A stretch of DNA of 39,815 bases from Clostridium sp. CS001 (GTDB taxonomy: Bacteria; Bacillota; Clostridia; Clostridiales; Clostridiaceae), in assembly GCF_020443565.1 (NCBI RefSeq), contig NZ_JAIZZN010000035.1, positions 1-39,815 of the forward strand, written 5' to 3'. A program made the translations under genes and the position numbers. Under the pieces are notes generated by a model that had not been told where the DNA came from, searched no databases, and saw nothing but the letters and a program-made list of their open reading frames with translations. Shown piece after piece: positions 25,135-33,266 of the stretch (positions within the stretch are counted from its first letter, which is position 1; the number at the start of each line of letters is the position of its first letter).

Positions 25135-26508
25135 TTGGACAGATCAAAACAATTAGGAGAAGAAAATATAGGTAAACTACTTATGAAGTTCTCCATTCCA
25201 GCTATTGTTGGAATGCTTGTCAACGCACTATATAACGTTATAGATAGAGTATTTATAGGGCAAATACCGGGAGGGGTAGGCAAAGTTGCCCTATCAGGGG
25301 TTACAGTTACATTTCCAATTGCTACTATAATCTTAGCTTTTGGGATGCTAGTAGGGATTGGAACCGCAGCCCTTGTATCCATAAAGCTAGGGCAACAAAA
25401 AAAAGAAGAAGCAGAGCATATCTTAGGAAATGCATTTACACTTATTATTCTAATATCAATTATGGTAACCGTAGTAGGTCTTATATTTTTAGAACCAATG
25501 CTACTAAAATTCGGAGCTAGTGCAGCAACTTTGCCTTATGCAAAGCAATACATAACAATAATATTAATAGGTGTAATAGTCCAGAACGTAGGTTTTGGAC
25601 TAAATAATACAATACGATCTGAGGGAAATCCACGAATAGCAATGTATACTATGTTAATTGGTGGAGTATTAAATACAATCTTAGATCCTATCTTTATTTT
25701 TGTGTTCCACATGGGGGTTAGGGGAGCTGCAATTGCAACTGTTATTTCTCAAACTGTAAATACTATATGGGTATTATCTTATTTCTTTAGTGGAAAAAGT
25801 GTATTAAAAATACGACGTAAGAACTTAAAGTTAAACGCTAAGGTCATAAAGAGTATTTTTGCTATAGGGATGTCGCCATTCTCCATGCAAATAGCAGCAA
25901 GTGTAGTGGCTATTATCTCCAATAGGAGTTTAGCTAAATATGGTGGAGATTTATCAATAGGGGCTATGGGGGTTATTACAAGTACATCAATGCTGGTGTT
26001 AATGCCTATCTTTGGGATAAATCAAGGTTGTCAACCAATAATCGGATATAATTATGGAGCGAAAAAATTTGATCGTGTAAAGCATGCTTTAAAGCTGGCA
26101 ATAATAGCAGCTACAGCTATTACTACCACTGGATTTATAATTATACAATTAATTCCGAAACAACTTATAGGTATATTTAATAAGGACCCAGAGTTATTAG
26201 CAATAGGTAGCCATGGCATTAAAATATATCTATTTATGCTTCCGATAATAGGATTTCAAATAGTTAGTTCAAGTTATTTTCAAGCTATAGGGAAAGCTAA
26301 AGTATCCATATTTTTAAGCTTAAGCAGGCAAGTTATAATTCTTATACCATTACTATTTATACTGCCAAGGTTCTTTGGTTTGAATGGAGTTTGGATGTCA
26401 GGACCTAGTGCTGATGCAATATCGTCTATTTTAACAGGTATATTCTTATTTATAGAAATTAAACATCTAAATGAGTTACATGGTGAAGATAATGATGTAA
26501 TTATATAA
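25135..26508 (+). CDS. MATE-family multidrug/cation efflux transporter
   Basis: 457 residues with about 12 predicted membrane helices in two homologous halves. The N-terminal half has the family pattern LLMKFSIPAIVGMLVNALYNVIDRVFIGQ; the second half has GINQGCQPIIGYNYGAKKFDRVKHAL, the equivalent of the N-half FGMLVGIGTAALVSIKLGQ. The start is a TTG with AAAGGGATG upstream. MATE proteins expel drugs or metabolites using a Na+ or H+ gradient; the substrate is unknown. It is followed by a terminator shared with the convergent small gene. Confidence 0.93.
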   Translation: MDRSKQLGEENIGKLLMKFSIPAIVGMLVNALYNVIDRVFIGQIPGGVGKVALSGVTVTFPIATIILAFGMLVGIGTAALVSIKLGQQKKEEAEHILGNAFTLIILISIMVTVVGLIFLEPMLLKFGASAATLPYAKQYITIILIGVIVQNVGFGLNNTIRSEGNPRIAMYTMLIGGVLNTILDPIFIFVFHMGVRGAAIATVISQTVNTIWVLSYFFSGKSVLKIRRKNLKLNAKVIKSIFAIGMSPFSMQIAASVVAIISNRSLAKYGGDLSIGAMGVITSTSMLVLMPIFGINQGCQPIIGYNYGAKKFDRVKHALKLAIIAATAITTTGFIIIQLIPKQLIGIFNKDPELLAIGSHGIKIYLFMLPIIGFQIVSSSYFQAIGKAKVSIFLSLSRQVIILIPLLFILPRFFGLNGVWMSGPSADAISSILTGIFLFIEIKHLNELHGEDNDVII

Positions 26509-26516
26509 GTTAAATT

Positions 26517-26546
26517 AAAAGATAGTGGGATAGTCCACTATCTTTT
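26517..26546. terminator. Bidirectional terminator overlapping a coding 3' end
   Basis: AAAAGATAGTGG at 26517-26528 pairs with CCACTATCTTTT at 26535-26546. The right arm overlaps the stop codon end (26538) of the minus-strand gene, so the hairpin serves both convergent units. Confidence 0.88.
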
Positions 26547-26834
26547 ATTATTGGCGTTAAGAATCTCTTTTTCTAAAGCACTTATGCGTTTTTCTATTTT
26601 CTTAAGGGCATTGCAATAATCTAGTAAAGAGGAGTCAATGTGACCATTGCGTTTAAACATGATGTATAATTCCTTCCCTATATCTTTATAAAGATCATCC
26701 ATGCTACTTTCTTCAGAATGAATTTTATATTTAAGCTTGGATGTTTCAATGAAATCCTCAGATTTGTTTGATATAGTTTCAAAGCCATTACTAATTGAAA
26801 CTTTAATTTTGCTTAAATCAGGCATTGAAGGCAT
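26538..26834 (-). CDS. Small coiled-coil protein of unknown function
   Basis: 98 residues from the ATG at 26834, with AAGGGGGA 7 nt upstream; a TTG two codons earlier is too close to the binding site. The sequence is strongly helical: residues ~25-60 (FIETSKLKYKIHSEESSMDDLYKDIGKELYIMF) resemble the N-terminal part of small clostridial proteins with C-terminal zinc ribbons, but no Cys pairs are present here. The C-terminus (ALKKIEKRISALEKEIL) is a coiled coil. No function is assigned. It is transcribed divergently from murI. Confidence 0.72.
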   Translation of the reverse strand: MPSMPDLSKIKVSISNGFETISNKSEDFIETSKLKYKIHSEESSMDDLYKDIGKELYIMFKRNGHIDSSLLDYCNALKKIEKRISALEKEILNANNKR

Positions 26835-27006
26835 AAACAATTCCCCCTTTTTATGTTATAATTTAAGGTAAGTGGATAGACTTAATAACATATTATTTAA
26901 TCTATTGAGTATATGTGACTAAAACCCACAATGTGTCTTTATAAAGATAAGATGGTACCATATAAGTTACATGTGTATTTGTTAATTTTAGTGTGGTGGT
27001 GATAAG

Positions 27007-27816
27007 GTGAATAACAAAGAAAAGCCAATAGGATTTTTTGATTCAGGAGTAGGGGGCATAAGTGTTTTAAAGGAATGTTTAACAGTACTTCCCAGTGAGG
27101 ATTTTGTGTACTTCGGTGATTCAATAAATGCACCCTATGGAACCAAAGGTGTACAGGAAGTTAAAAAGTTAACGTTTAATGCAGTAGATTTTCTTTTAGA
27201 TAAAGGAGCAAAGGCGGTGGTAATAGCTTGCAATACAGCAACTAGTGCGGCTATAGATGATCTTAGAGAAAAGTACAAGGACATACCTATAATTGGTATA
27301 GAGCCAGCGCTTAAGCCAGCAGTAGAAGTAAGTAAGGGTAAAAGCATAATTATCATGGCAACTCCCATGACCTTATCCGAAAAGAAATTTAGTGATTTAA
27401 TGAAGCAACATAACAAAGAAGTGAATATAATACCGCTTCCCTGCGCAGGTCTTGTTGAGCTCATAGAAAGCGGAATTATTGAGGGAGATGAAATCCAAAA
27501 TTACTTAAAGGAAAAGTTAAAGGAGTTTATGAATTTGGACCTAGCGTCAATTGTGCTAGGATGCACTCATTACCCATTTATAAAAGGTGAACTAATTAAG
27601 GTTGTTGGAGAAAAGACTATTATAATTGATGGTAGCATCGGTACAGTAAATCAACTAAAAAGACAGCTTAATATTAATGATCTTTTAAGTGAAAAGAAAA
27701 CAAAAGGTACTGTAACTATATATAACTCTGCTACAAGTAGCAGTTCTTCTACAGGTACCAGTTCCCCTATTAATAATAATATAGTAGATTTAAGCTACAA
27801 GTTATTAAATTTATAA
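27007..27816 (+). CDS. murI: Glutamate racemase
   Basis: Converts L-glutamate to D-glutamate for peptidoglycan, in the cytosol. 269 residues from a GTG with GGTGGTG upstream. Catalytic cysteines are Cys75 (ACNTATS) and Cys186 (GCTHYPF). The N-terminal FFDSGVGG (10-17) with Asp12, and YFGDSINAPYG (35-45), complete the family motifs. Residues 241-253 are a Ser/Thr/Gly-rich stretch (SATSSSSSTGTSS) followed by NNN, where most homologues have a short TSGD-like motif before the last helix; this looks like a lineage-specific linker. It is monocistronic, with its own terminator. Confidence 0.96.
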   Translation: MNNKEKPIGFFDSGVGGISVLKECLTVLPSEDFVYFGDSINAPYGTKGVQEVKKLTFNAVDFLLDKGAKAVVIACNTATSAAIDDLREKYKDIPIIGIEPALKPAVEVSKGKSIIIMATPMTLSEKKFSDLMKQHNKEVNIIPLPCAGLVELIESGIIEGDEIQNYLKEKLKEFMNLDLASIVLGCTHYPFIKGELIKVVGEKTIIIDGSIGTVNQLKRQLNINDLLSEKKTKGTVTIYNSATSSSSSTGTSSPINNNIVDLSYKLLNL

Positions 27817-27850
27817 TGATGCTTTAAGGCTTAATATAAATATATAATAG

Positions 27851-27895
27851 AAGCAATGTAAAACTAGTTAAGTGGTTTTATATTGCTTTATTTTA
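27851..27895 (+). terminator. Terminator of murI
   Basis: AAGCAATGTAAAAC at 27851-27864 pairs with GTTTTATATTGCTT at 27875-27888 (one G-U), followed by TATTTTATT. Confidence 0.85.
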
Positions 27896-27990
27896 TTAGA
27901 AATATAATGTTACAACTTATAAATAAAAGAGCATTTGATTAATTTCAAATTAATTATATCAATAACATGACTAGGCGAATACATTAAATT

Positions 27991-28009
27991 AGGCATCTTA
28001 AAAAATAAC
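27991..28009 (+). repeat. Flanking repeat, left copy
   Basis: AGGCATCTTAAAAAATAAC recurs at 28512-28529 with one base fewer, and again in inverted form at 28544-28563. The copies bracket the unrecognised gene at 28057-28497. Confidence 0.55.
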
Positions 28010-28056
28010 AAGTCAAGGTGTCTGCATATAAAAAACACAGGAAATAAGGTGATGAA

Positions 28057-28497
28057 ATGAAAGTATTTAAATTAAAAGAAAATAATGAAAGTCACATTGG
28101 GCATGATACATTTAACATGGAAATTGAGGAAATAAAAAAAATCAATTGTATAGTACTCAATAATCCAATTCAAAGTAATTGTTTATGTGTGATAAATCAT
28201 CTAGTGTGTAAGTTTGAGGAAAACAACAACATTGCCCATTTAATTATTGCAAAAGATGATAGTAAGTTAAAAGACATAACTACTTTTGGTAGTTTGAATG
28301 TTGGGTATGAATATGCCAGGTCAGAAATTGATGGTAACTTAGAAATAGACGTGGTTAACACTGATAAAAGTAGAGAGGTAGACATGCTAGAAGAACACTT
28401 TTTAATAATACTTCCCGGAGGAAATATTCATATAAAGTTTGAAAAACCGCAGGAAAAGGTTATTTTACAAATTAGCCTTGGACAACAAGCAATTTGA
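28057..28497 (+). CDS. Protein of unknown function, cupin-like in predicted strand content
   Basis: 146 residues; I do not recognise the family. The second half is mostly short strands: NNNIAHLIIAKDDSKLKDITTFG, YEYARSEIDGNLEIDVV, EEHFLIILPGGNIHIKF, EKVILQISLG. This suggests a small all-beta protein, with cupin or DUF-type beta-barrel as a weak guess. No signal peptide or membrane segment is seen. AAGGTGATGAA precedes the ATG. It stands alone between terminators and is bracketed by copies of a ~19-bp repeat, so it may have been moved or duplicated as a unit. Confidence 0.7.
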   Translation: MKVFKLKENNESHIGHDTFNMEIEEIKKINCIVLNNPIQSNCLCVINHLVCKFEENNNIAHLIIAKDDSKLKDITTFGSLNVGYEYARSEIDGNLEIDVVNTDKSREVDMLEEHFLIILPGGNIHIKFEKPQEKVILQISLGQQAI

Positions 28498-28511
28498 GAC
28501 ATTACTTGTGA

Positions 28512-28563
28512 AGGCATCTAAAAAATAACTAGTAGCCATACTAGTTATTTTTTAAAGATACCT
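28512..28563. terminator. Long hairpin built from an inverted pair of the flanking repeat
   Basis: AAAAAATAACTAGTA (28520-28534) pairs perfectly with TACTAGTTATTTTTT (28539-28553) around the loop GCCA. After a two-base AA bulge the stem continues with AGGCATCT against AGATACCT (one mismatch). It probably acts as a bidirectional terminator for the upstream gene, but the arms also match the repeat at 27991. Confidence 0.75.
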
Positions 28564-28651
28564 AAAGGTATGATTTATATATAAAAAATAGTAAATAATA
28601 TAAAGTGTGATATAATTTATAATGAATACATAACAAAAGGAGAGATTATAT

Positions 28652-29167
28652 ATGAATCCAATAGTAACAATTAATATGGAAGATGGTAAAGTTCTAAAAG
28701 CAGAATTATACCCAGAAATTGCACCTAACACAGTAAATAACTTTATTAGTCTTATAAAAAAGGGATTTTATGATGGAATCACTTTTCACAGAGTAATTCC
28801 AGGATTTATGATTCAAGGTGGCTGTCCTGAAGGAACAGGCGTTGGCGGACCAGGATATTCAATAAAAGGAGAATTTTCTTCTAATAAATTCAAAAATGAT
28901 TTAAAGCACACTACAGGGGTTTTATCAATGGCTAGATCAAATGATGTAAACTCAGCAGGAAGTCAGTTCTTCATTATGGTAGCTAATTCTCCACATTTAG
29001 ATGGAAGCTATGCACCTTTTGGAAAAGTAATAGAAGGTGTTGAGAATGCTCAAGAAATAGTTAGTGTGGAAAGAGATTTTAGAGATATGCCACGTGAAGA
29101 ACAAAAGATAAAAAACATGACAGTTGATACTTTTGGCATTGAGTACAGTGAACCAGAAAAAATGTAA
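28652..29167 (+). CDS. Peptidyl-prolyl cis-trans isomerase, cyclophilin type
   Basis: Catalyses cis-trans isomerisation of Xaa-Pro bonds to speed protein folding. 171 residues, the normal size of a single-domain bacterial cyclophilin. Visible motifs are FHRVIPGFMIQGGCPEGTGVGGPGY (active-site Arg in FHRVIPGF), GVLSMARS, SAGSQFFIM and LDGSYAPFGKVIEG. No signal peptide is present, so it is cytosolic. AAAGGAGAG precedes the ATG. The next gene follows after 69 bp, possibly by read-through. Confidence 0.97.
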   Translation: MNPIVTINMEDGKVLKAELYPEIAPNTVNNFISLIKKGFYDGITFHRVIPGFMIQGGCPEGTGVGGPGYSIKGEFSSNKFKNDLKHTTGVLSMARSNDVNSAGSQFFIMVANSPHLDGSYAPFGKVIEGVENAQEIVSVERDFRDMPREEQKIKNMTVDTFGIEYSEPEKM

Positions 29168-29236
29168 TAATTTTAAAATAGATGATTCTAAAATATCTAT
29201 AGGATTATAGAAATTAAATTGTAGGGGGAAGACAAC

Positions 29237-29641
29237 GTGGAACTTATTAATGAAAAACTTATCCTTGCATATGGTCTAACAAAAGAGGAACAAGAAAGAC
29301 TTAATAGTTTACTATCAAAGAAAAACATATTACCTTGCAAAATAATTGAGAAGAACATGGGAAATGTAACAATTAAAGAAATATTAAGTCACGTGCAATG
29401 GGAAGAAAGTGGTGTAGAAGGTAAAGGAAGCAATGCTGAATTACCTAATGAAAAGTTGCTTTTATTTAGTAATTATATGGATAAAGAGCTCTTTGATTTA
29501 ATTGCTAGTATAAGAGAAGTTAAGCCCATTAACACTATACAAGCCGCTGTAACACCTACATCAATAAATTGGACGATTAGTTATCTCCTACAGCACCTAA
29601 TTGAAGAAAGAGAAGCTTATAGAAAGAATACACAGTCATAA
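29237..29641 (+). CDS. DUF3783-like protein
   Basis: 134 residues from a GTG preceded by GGGGGAAG. The first part (EKLILAYGLTKEEQERLNSLLSKKNILPCKII) and last part (LLLFSNYMDKELFDLIASIREVKP, then AAVTPTSINWTISYLLQHLIEEREAY) match what I recall of DUF3783 proteins, common in clostridia and of unknown function. The middle segment with EGKGSNAELP is a probable loop. It has no membrane segment. It lies between cyclophilin and an XRE regulator on the same strand, with short gaps. Confidence 0.75.
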   Translation: MELINEKLILAYGLTKEEQERLNSLLSKKNILPCKIIEKNMGNVTIKEILSHVQWEESGVEGKGSNAELPNEKLLLFSNYMDKELFDLIASIREVKPINTIQAAVTPTSINWTISYLLQHLIEEREAYRKNTQS

Positions 29642-29696
29642 TTAAATCTTCAATGGTTTTTTAGAAACAAAAATTCAATTAGAAAGGCGGAGAATT

Positions 29697-30362
29697 ATGA
29701 GCAGAGTAGGAGATAAAATTAAACAAGTAAGAGAATCAAAAGGTATAAGCCAAAAGCAATTAGGTAAAAAAATCGGAGTTGCTGAGAGCTTTATCAATGA
29801 AGTTGAAACAGGAAGAAAAGTTTTAAATGAAAAATTCTTAGAAAAAATCTCTAAAGTCTTAGGTGAAGAAATTGAAGATACCTCAATATCTTTTCATGAT
29901 GAGGAATATGTAGAGGAAAAGAAACCTAAACTTGAAAGACCTAGCCTGGAAAAAGTTAATGAGGTTTGGAATGATGCATTTGGATCAGTTTTAAAAAATG
30001 TTGCTATTTATAAATATGATTTGGATAAATCTATAGGTATAAAACAAATGCCCATAATATCAAACAAAGTAGAAGGCTATGCCCAAGATAAAGTAGTATT
30101 TTTAGAAATAGAGAATGATGATATGATTGGGTTTAGAATTTGCAGTGGAGATATTGCTTTTGCTCACTTAACACACGAAATAGAAAATAATGCATTTTCA
30201 CTAGTGGACTATAATGGGGAAAGATTATTAAGGCAGATAAAGAAATTGGACGGCAATAAAGTATTACTAATAAGTAATAAAGGTACATTAAGAACTGACA
30301 CAGTTAATAATAAAGAAATTAAAGTAATTGCAAGGTTAGATAGAATTGAGTTTAAATTGTAA
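29697..30362 (+). CDS. XRE-family regulator with S24/LexA-like C-terminal domain lacking catalytic residues
   Basis: 221 residues. The N-terminal helix-turn-helix (GDKIKQVRESKGISQKQLGKKIGVAESFINEVETGRK, about 5-41) is followed by an acidic linker and a C-terminal domain with the outline of peptidase S24 repressors (VFLEIENDDMIGFRICSGDIAFA, then FSLVDYNGERLLRQIKK and VLLISN). In LexA/CI proteins the first motif contains a catalytic Ser before Met and the second a catalytic Lys. Here Asp precedes Met (NDDM), and LLRQI lacks the Lys, so self-cleavage is not expected; the domain may dimerise or bind a ligand. AAAGGCGGAG precedes the ATG. No phage genes are nearby. Confidence 0.85.
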   Translation: MSRVGDKIKQVRESKGISQKQLGKKIGVAESFINEVETGRKVLNEKFLEKISKVLGEEIEDTSISFHDEEYVEEKKPKLERPSLEKVNEVWNDAFGSVLKNVAIYKYDLDKSIGIKQMPIISNKVEGYAQDKVVFLEIENDDMIGFRICSGDIAFAHLTHEIENNAFSLVDYNGERLLRQIKKLDGNKVLLISNKGTLRTDTVNNKEIKVIARLDRIEFKL

Positions 30363-30393
30363 TCAAGGAAATAATGTGTTTACTTAACTTGAA

Positions 30394-30436
30394 GAGAAAA
30401 GCATATCCACATTAAAGTGGATGTGCTTTTCCTTTT
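30394..30436 (+). terminator. Terminator after the XRE-family gene
   Basis: GAAAAGCATATCCAC (30396-30410) pairs with GTGGATGTGCTTTTC (30417-30431), one G-U pair, followed by CTTTTG. Confidence 0.85.
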
Positions 30437-30513
30437 GTAGGTGGAATATATTAAGTAAGGTAGACAAATAATATTAATTAGACTAAGAATTTGCAAAATA
30501 ATAATTAATCTTA

Positions 30514-30542
30514 TTAACAAAACACTATCCATAGTTTATAAT
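30514..30542 (+). promoter_or_regulatory. Promoter of the H-NOX chemoreceptor gene
   Basis: TTAACA (30514-30519) and TATAAT (30537-30542) are separated by 17 bp. The start near 30549 leaves a leader of about 100 nt before the ATG at 30648; I see no recognisable riboswitch in it. The boxes are of the housekeeping type rather than the flagellar sigma-28 type. Confidence 0.7.
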
Positions 30543-30647
30543 ATATAATATACAGCTAATAAGTGATTTTTGTGGTGTACGAATAAGCAGGATTACTAAA
30601 GAATTAAAATACAAAAAATAAGCAATAGATAAAAGGAGGAATTACAT

Positions 30648-32447
30648 ATGAAAGGAACGGTAATAGCTACTTGGATGAAAACTTGTAGAGGGTTTTATGG
30701 TGATGACGTGGTTGACAGTGCTATGGAATCAGTGGGGTGGAATTCTCGTAAAATATTTTCACCTGTAGAGAACGTAGATGATGAACAAGTTAGAAAAGTT
30801 ATAGATAATATATCAAAAAAACAAAACATACCTTTGGACAAGTTGTGGAGAATTATAGGAAGAGATAACTTAAAGGCTTTTAATAGAGATTTTCCTGCAT
30901 TTTTTAATACTGAAAATGTGTATTCATTTTTAAAGTCACTATTTGATATACATGTTGTAATGACAAAGAAATTTGATGGAGCAAAACCACCACTAGTGGG
31001 AATAAGGCCTATTTCTAGTAGACAGGCTATATTTACATATAAGTCCAATAGAGGAATGTTTGATTACTTCCTAGGGATGTTAGATGGAACTTGTGAATAC
31101 TTTAATGAAAACATCGAAATTGAACAAATAGAGAAAACAGCAGATAGTTTGAGTCTAAAACTTACCTTTGAAAAAGATATTTATTATAAAAAGACATATA
31201 AAATTAATAAAATGCTATCCTTAGGATTTATTAAAAATATACCTGCAAAAGTTGGGATGTCTACCTTTATTATATCACTATTAGCAGCAGTTCCTTTAAT
31301 GGGAATGAGTAATATACCAAAAGCAGTAGCTCTTGCTATATTTTCTGGAGCAGCTTCAAGCCTTGTGTCCTTTATAATGATAAGACCTACAAAAATGATA
31401 GAACAAGCTATAGATCAAATAAATAGCAATGATTATGTTGAAGATGGAGACATAGTTACAGGTGATGAATATGAAGAGATATATAAAAAAATAAAGCAAT
31501 ACAAAAAAGCTTTTAGAGCTGATTTCGTTGGATTTAAGGGTGTTACTGATGAAATGGATACTTTTGCAGATAATATTAATGGTATTTCTCATACTATGAA
31601 AAATACTTCTGAGGACATATCTGGAGTGGTTGAGCAAATGGCTGGTTCCTCTGTAAGCCAAGCAGAGAGCACTGAAAGTGCGGTTTCTATCTTAAATGAT
31701 AATATTAGATCACTTAAGGATATTGTTAAAAATGAAAATGATAATAAGGATGAATTAGAAAAAGCTATTGAAAAGATAAATAGAAGTTATGAAAGCGTTG
31801 ACAGTACAAGCAAAAACATACTTGGGACTTTAGAAAAGTTCCAAGAAGTTAAAGACAATGGTATAAGACTAGAAGCGAAGGCTCATGACATAACCAATAT
31901 AGTTTCAATTGTTTCTCAAATTTCCGAGCAAACAAATTTACTTGCCCTAAATGCATCTATAGAAGCAGCTCGTGCAGGTGAACAGGGAAGAGGATTTGCT
32001 GTTGTTGCAGATGAGGTTAGAAAACTTGCGGAACAGTCTAAAGGTGCTGTGGAAGAAATTAATAGTAATTTAATTGAATTTGTTAAGGATATAAACACAC
32101 TTGTTGATAAAATCGGTGATCAGTATGATATCTTACAAAATGAAACAAAAGGACTAGAAGAAGTAAGAGATATAAGTTATGAGGCTACAATGTCTGTTAG
32201 AACGGTTTCGAAAGCAATGATAAATACTATAAATGATTTAGACAGGGAAGCAAGTTCTATTTCAAATATATATGAAACCATAGAGTCGCTAGCTGCAATT
32301 GCAGAAGAAAACTCTGCAGCATCTGAAGAAGTAAGTGCAAATGTTGGGAATTATACTAGTGAAATAAAGAAGCTTATTGACAGTATATTTGAATTTAAAA
32401 AGATAACAAGTTCATTTAAAGATGAACTCAAAAAATATAACATATAA
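30648..32447 (+). CDS. H-NOX (heme-based gas sensor) methyl-accepting chemotaxis protein
   Basis: 599 residues. Residues 1-185 are a heme-binding H-NOX domain like that of Thermoanaerobacter Tar4H and the Clostridium botulinum SONO protein. The proximal heme ligand is His102 ([10 protein letters not shown]). The heme-propionate motif YxSxR is Tyr131-Ser133-Arg135. The distal-pocket residues that stabilise bound O2 in the Thermoanaerobacter protein, Trp9, Asn74 and Tyr140, are all present at the same numbers, as is Pro115. Two membrane helices follow (about 203-222 and 226-246), then a HAMP-like region and the cytoplasmic signalling domain with the hairpin tip [38 protein letters not shown]. 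The sensor is therefore cytosolic and N-terminal. It probably steers the cell away from oxygen or nitric oxide via CheA/CheW, which lie outside the window. AAAGGAGG precedes the ATG. Confidence 0.96.
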   Translation: MKGTVIATWMKTCRGFYGDDVVDSAMESVGWNSRKIFSPVENVDDEQVRKVIDNISKKQNIPLDKLWRIIGRDNLKAFNRDFPAFFNTENVYSFLKSLFDIHVVMTKKFDGAKPPLVGIRPISSRQAIFTYKSNRGMFDYFLGMLDGTCEYFNENIEIEQIEKTADSLSLKLTFEKDIYYKKTYKINKMLSLGFIKNIPAKVGMSTFIISLLAAVPLMGMSNIPKAVALAIFSGAASSLVSFIMIRPTKMIEQAIDQINSNDYVEDGDIVTGDEYEEIYKKIKQYKKAFRADFVGFKGVTDEMDTFADNINGISHTMKNTSEDISGVVEQMAGSSVSQAESTESAVSILNDNIRSLKDIVKNENDNKDELEKAIEKINRSYESVDSTSKNILGTLEKFQEVKDNGIRLEAKAHDITNIVSIVSQISEQTNLLALNASIEAARAGEQGRGFAVVADEVRKLAEQSKGAVEEINSNLIEFVKDINTLVDKIGDQYDILQNETKGLEEVRDISYEATMSVRTVSKAMINTINDLDREASSISNIYETIESLAAIAEENSAASEEVSANVGNYTSEIKKLIDSIFEFKKITSSFKDELKKYNI

Positions 32448-32476
32448 CTTGGATTAGGCAGTTAGGAGGGAGCCAA

Positions 32477-33160
32477 ATGGAACGATTGCAAAAGAAGGTA
32501 GGTACTTATGAGTGGAAGGATATTATGAAGCGTGGATTATGGGCGCTAAGCATACCCTTAATAAGTTTGACCTATCCAATATTAAACCAACAAAGGGGAG
32601 AGACTAACTCTGTATTTACTGCCGTGGACAAACTAATCCCTTTTAATAAGTACTTTATATTACCTTATTCATCTTGGTATGTATTCATAGCAGTATTTTG
32701 TGCTATTTTATGTATAGTGGATAGAGAAAGGTATTTGAAGTTGCTTATAACATTAAATATAGGCATGATTACATGCTATGTAATCTATTATATTTACCCA
32801 ACCTATGTTCCAAGGCCTATGGTAACAGGAAATGACTTCTTTAGTAACTTGGTTTTAAATTTGTATGAGGTGGACAATCCATATAACTGCTTTCCAAGTA
32901 TCCATGTTTTAAACTCTGTTTTAATAGCTTTGTATACTTATGAATCAGAAAAGATTCATAAGTTAACTAAAACCATTTGTGGTGTTATAGCTTTTTCAAT
33001 AATCTTATCTACTATGTTTGTAAAGCAACACTATTTTGCAGATGTGGTTGCAGGCATAATATTTGCTTTTGTGTTGTATTTTTCTTTTAAGAAACTAAAG
33101 CTTACCGACGTTTCAGAAGGAAGGATAAGTACTACTGTAAATTGGAGTAACACACTATAG
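32477..33160 (+). CDS. PAP2-superfamily membrane phosphatase
   Basis: 227 residues with about six membrane helices. The PAP2 motifs are recognisable: a first-motif remnant around PTYVPRP, the second motif as NCFPSIHV (PSIH in place of the usual PSGH, with the catalytic His), and the third as KQHYFADVVAG with His and Asp. The PSIH variant is common in the inositol-phosphorylceramide synthase-like branch. It probably dephosphorylates a lipid phosphate such as undecaprenyl pyrophosphate or phosphatidic acid, or transfers a phospho-headgroup. GGAGGGAG precedes the ATG. It starts 29 bp after the chemoreceptor and so is probably co-transcribed, though a functional link is not obvious. Confidence 0.9.
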   Translation: MERLQKKVGTYEWKDIMKRGLWALSIPLISLTYPILNQQRGETNSVFTAVDKLIPFNKYFILPYSSWYVFIAVFCAILCIVDRERYLKLLITLNIGMITCYVIYYIYPTYVPRPMVTGNDFFSNLVLNLYEVDNPYNCFPSIHVLNSVLIALYTYESEKIHKLTKTICGVIAFSIILSTMFVKQHYFADVVAGIIFAFVLYFSFKKLKLTDVSEGRISTTVNWSNTL

Positions 33161-33190
33161 TAAAAGGAAAACATAATTATGAAATAAATA

Positions 33191-33240
33191 AATACTAAAA
33201 GGCCCTCTGATTAATAAAATTAGAGGGCCTTTTAGTATTA
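33191..33240. terminator. Bidirectional terminator between PAP2 and PflX-like genes
   Basis: AATACTAAAAGGCCCTCT (33191-33208) pairs perfectly with AGAGGGCCTTTTAGTATT (33222-33239), an 18-bp stem. The A/T runs inside the stem act as tracts in both directions. Confidence 0.93.
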
Positions 33241-33266
33241 GAAGATAGTAACTTTCTAAAGAATAA

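Noticed and set aside
27930-27960. AT-rich palindrome ATTAATTT-C-AAATTAAT as an operator
   Set aside because: It is composed only of A/T around one C in very AT-rich DNA, where chance palindromes are frequent, and no matching promoter boxes were found.
29697-30362. Prophage repressor, hinting at an integrated phage
   Set aside because: No integrase, structural or lysis genes nearby; neighbours are housekeeping genes and the S24-like domain lacks catalytic residues.
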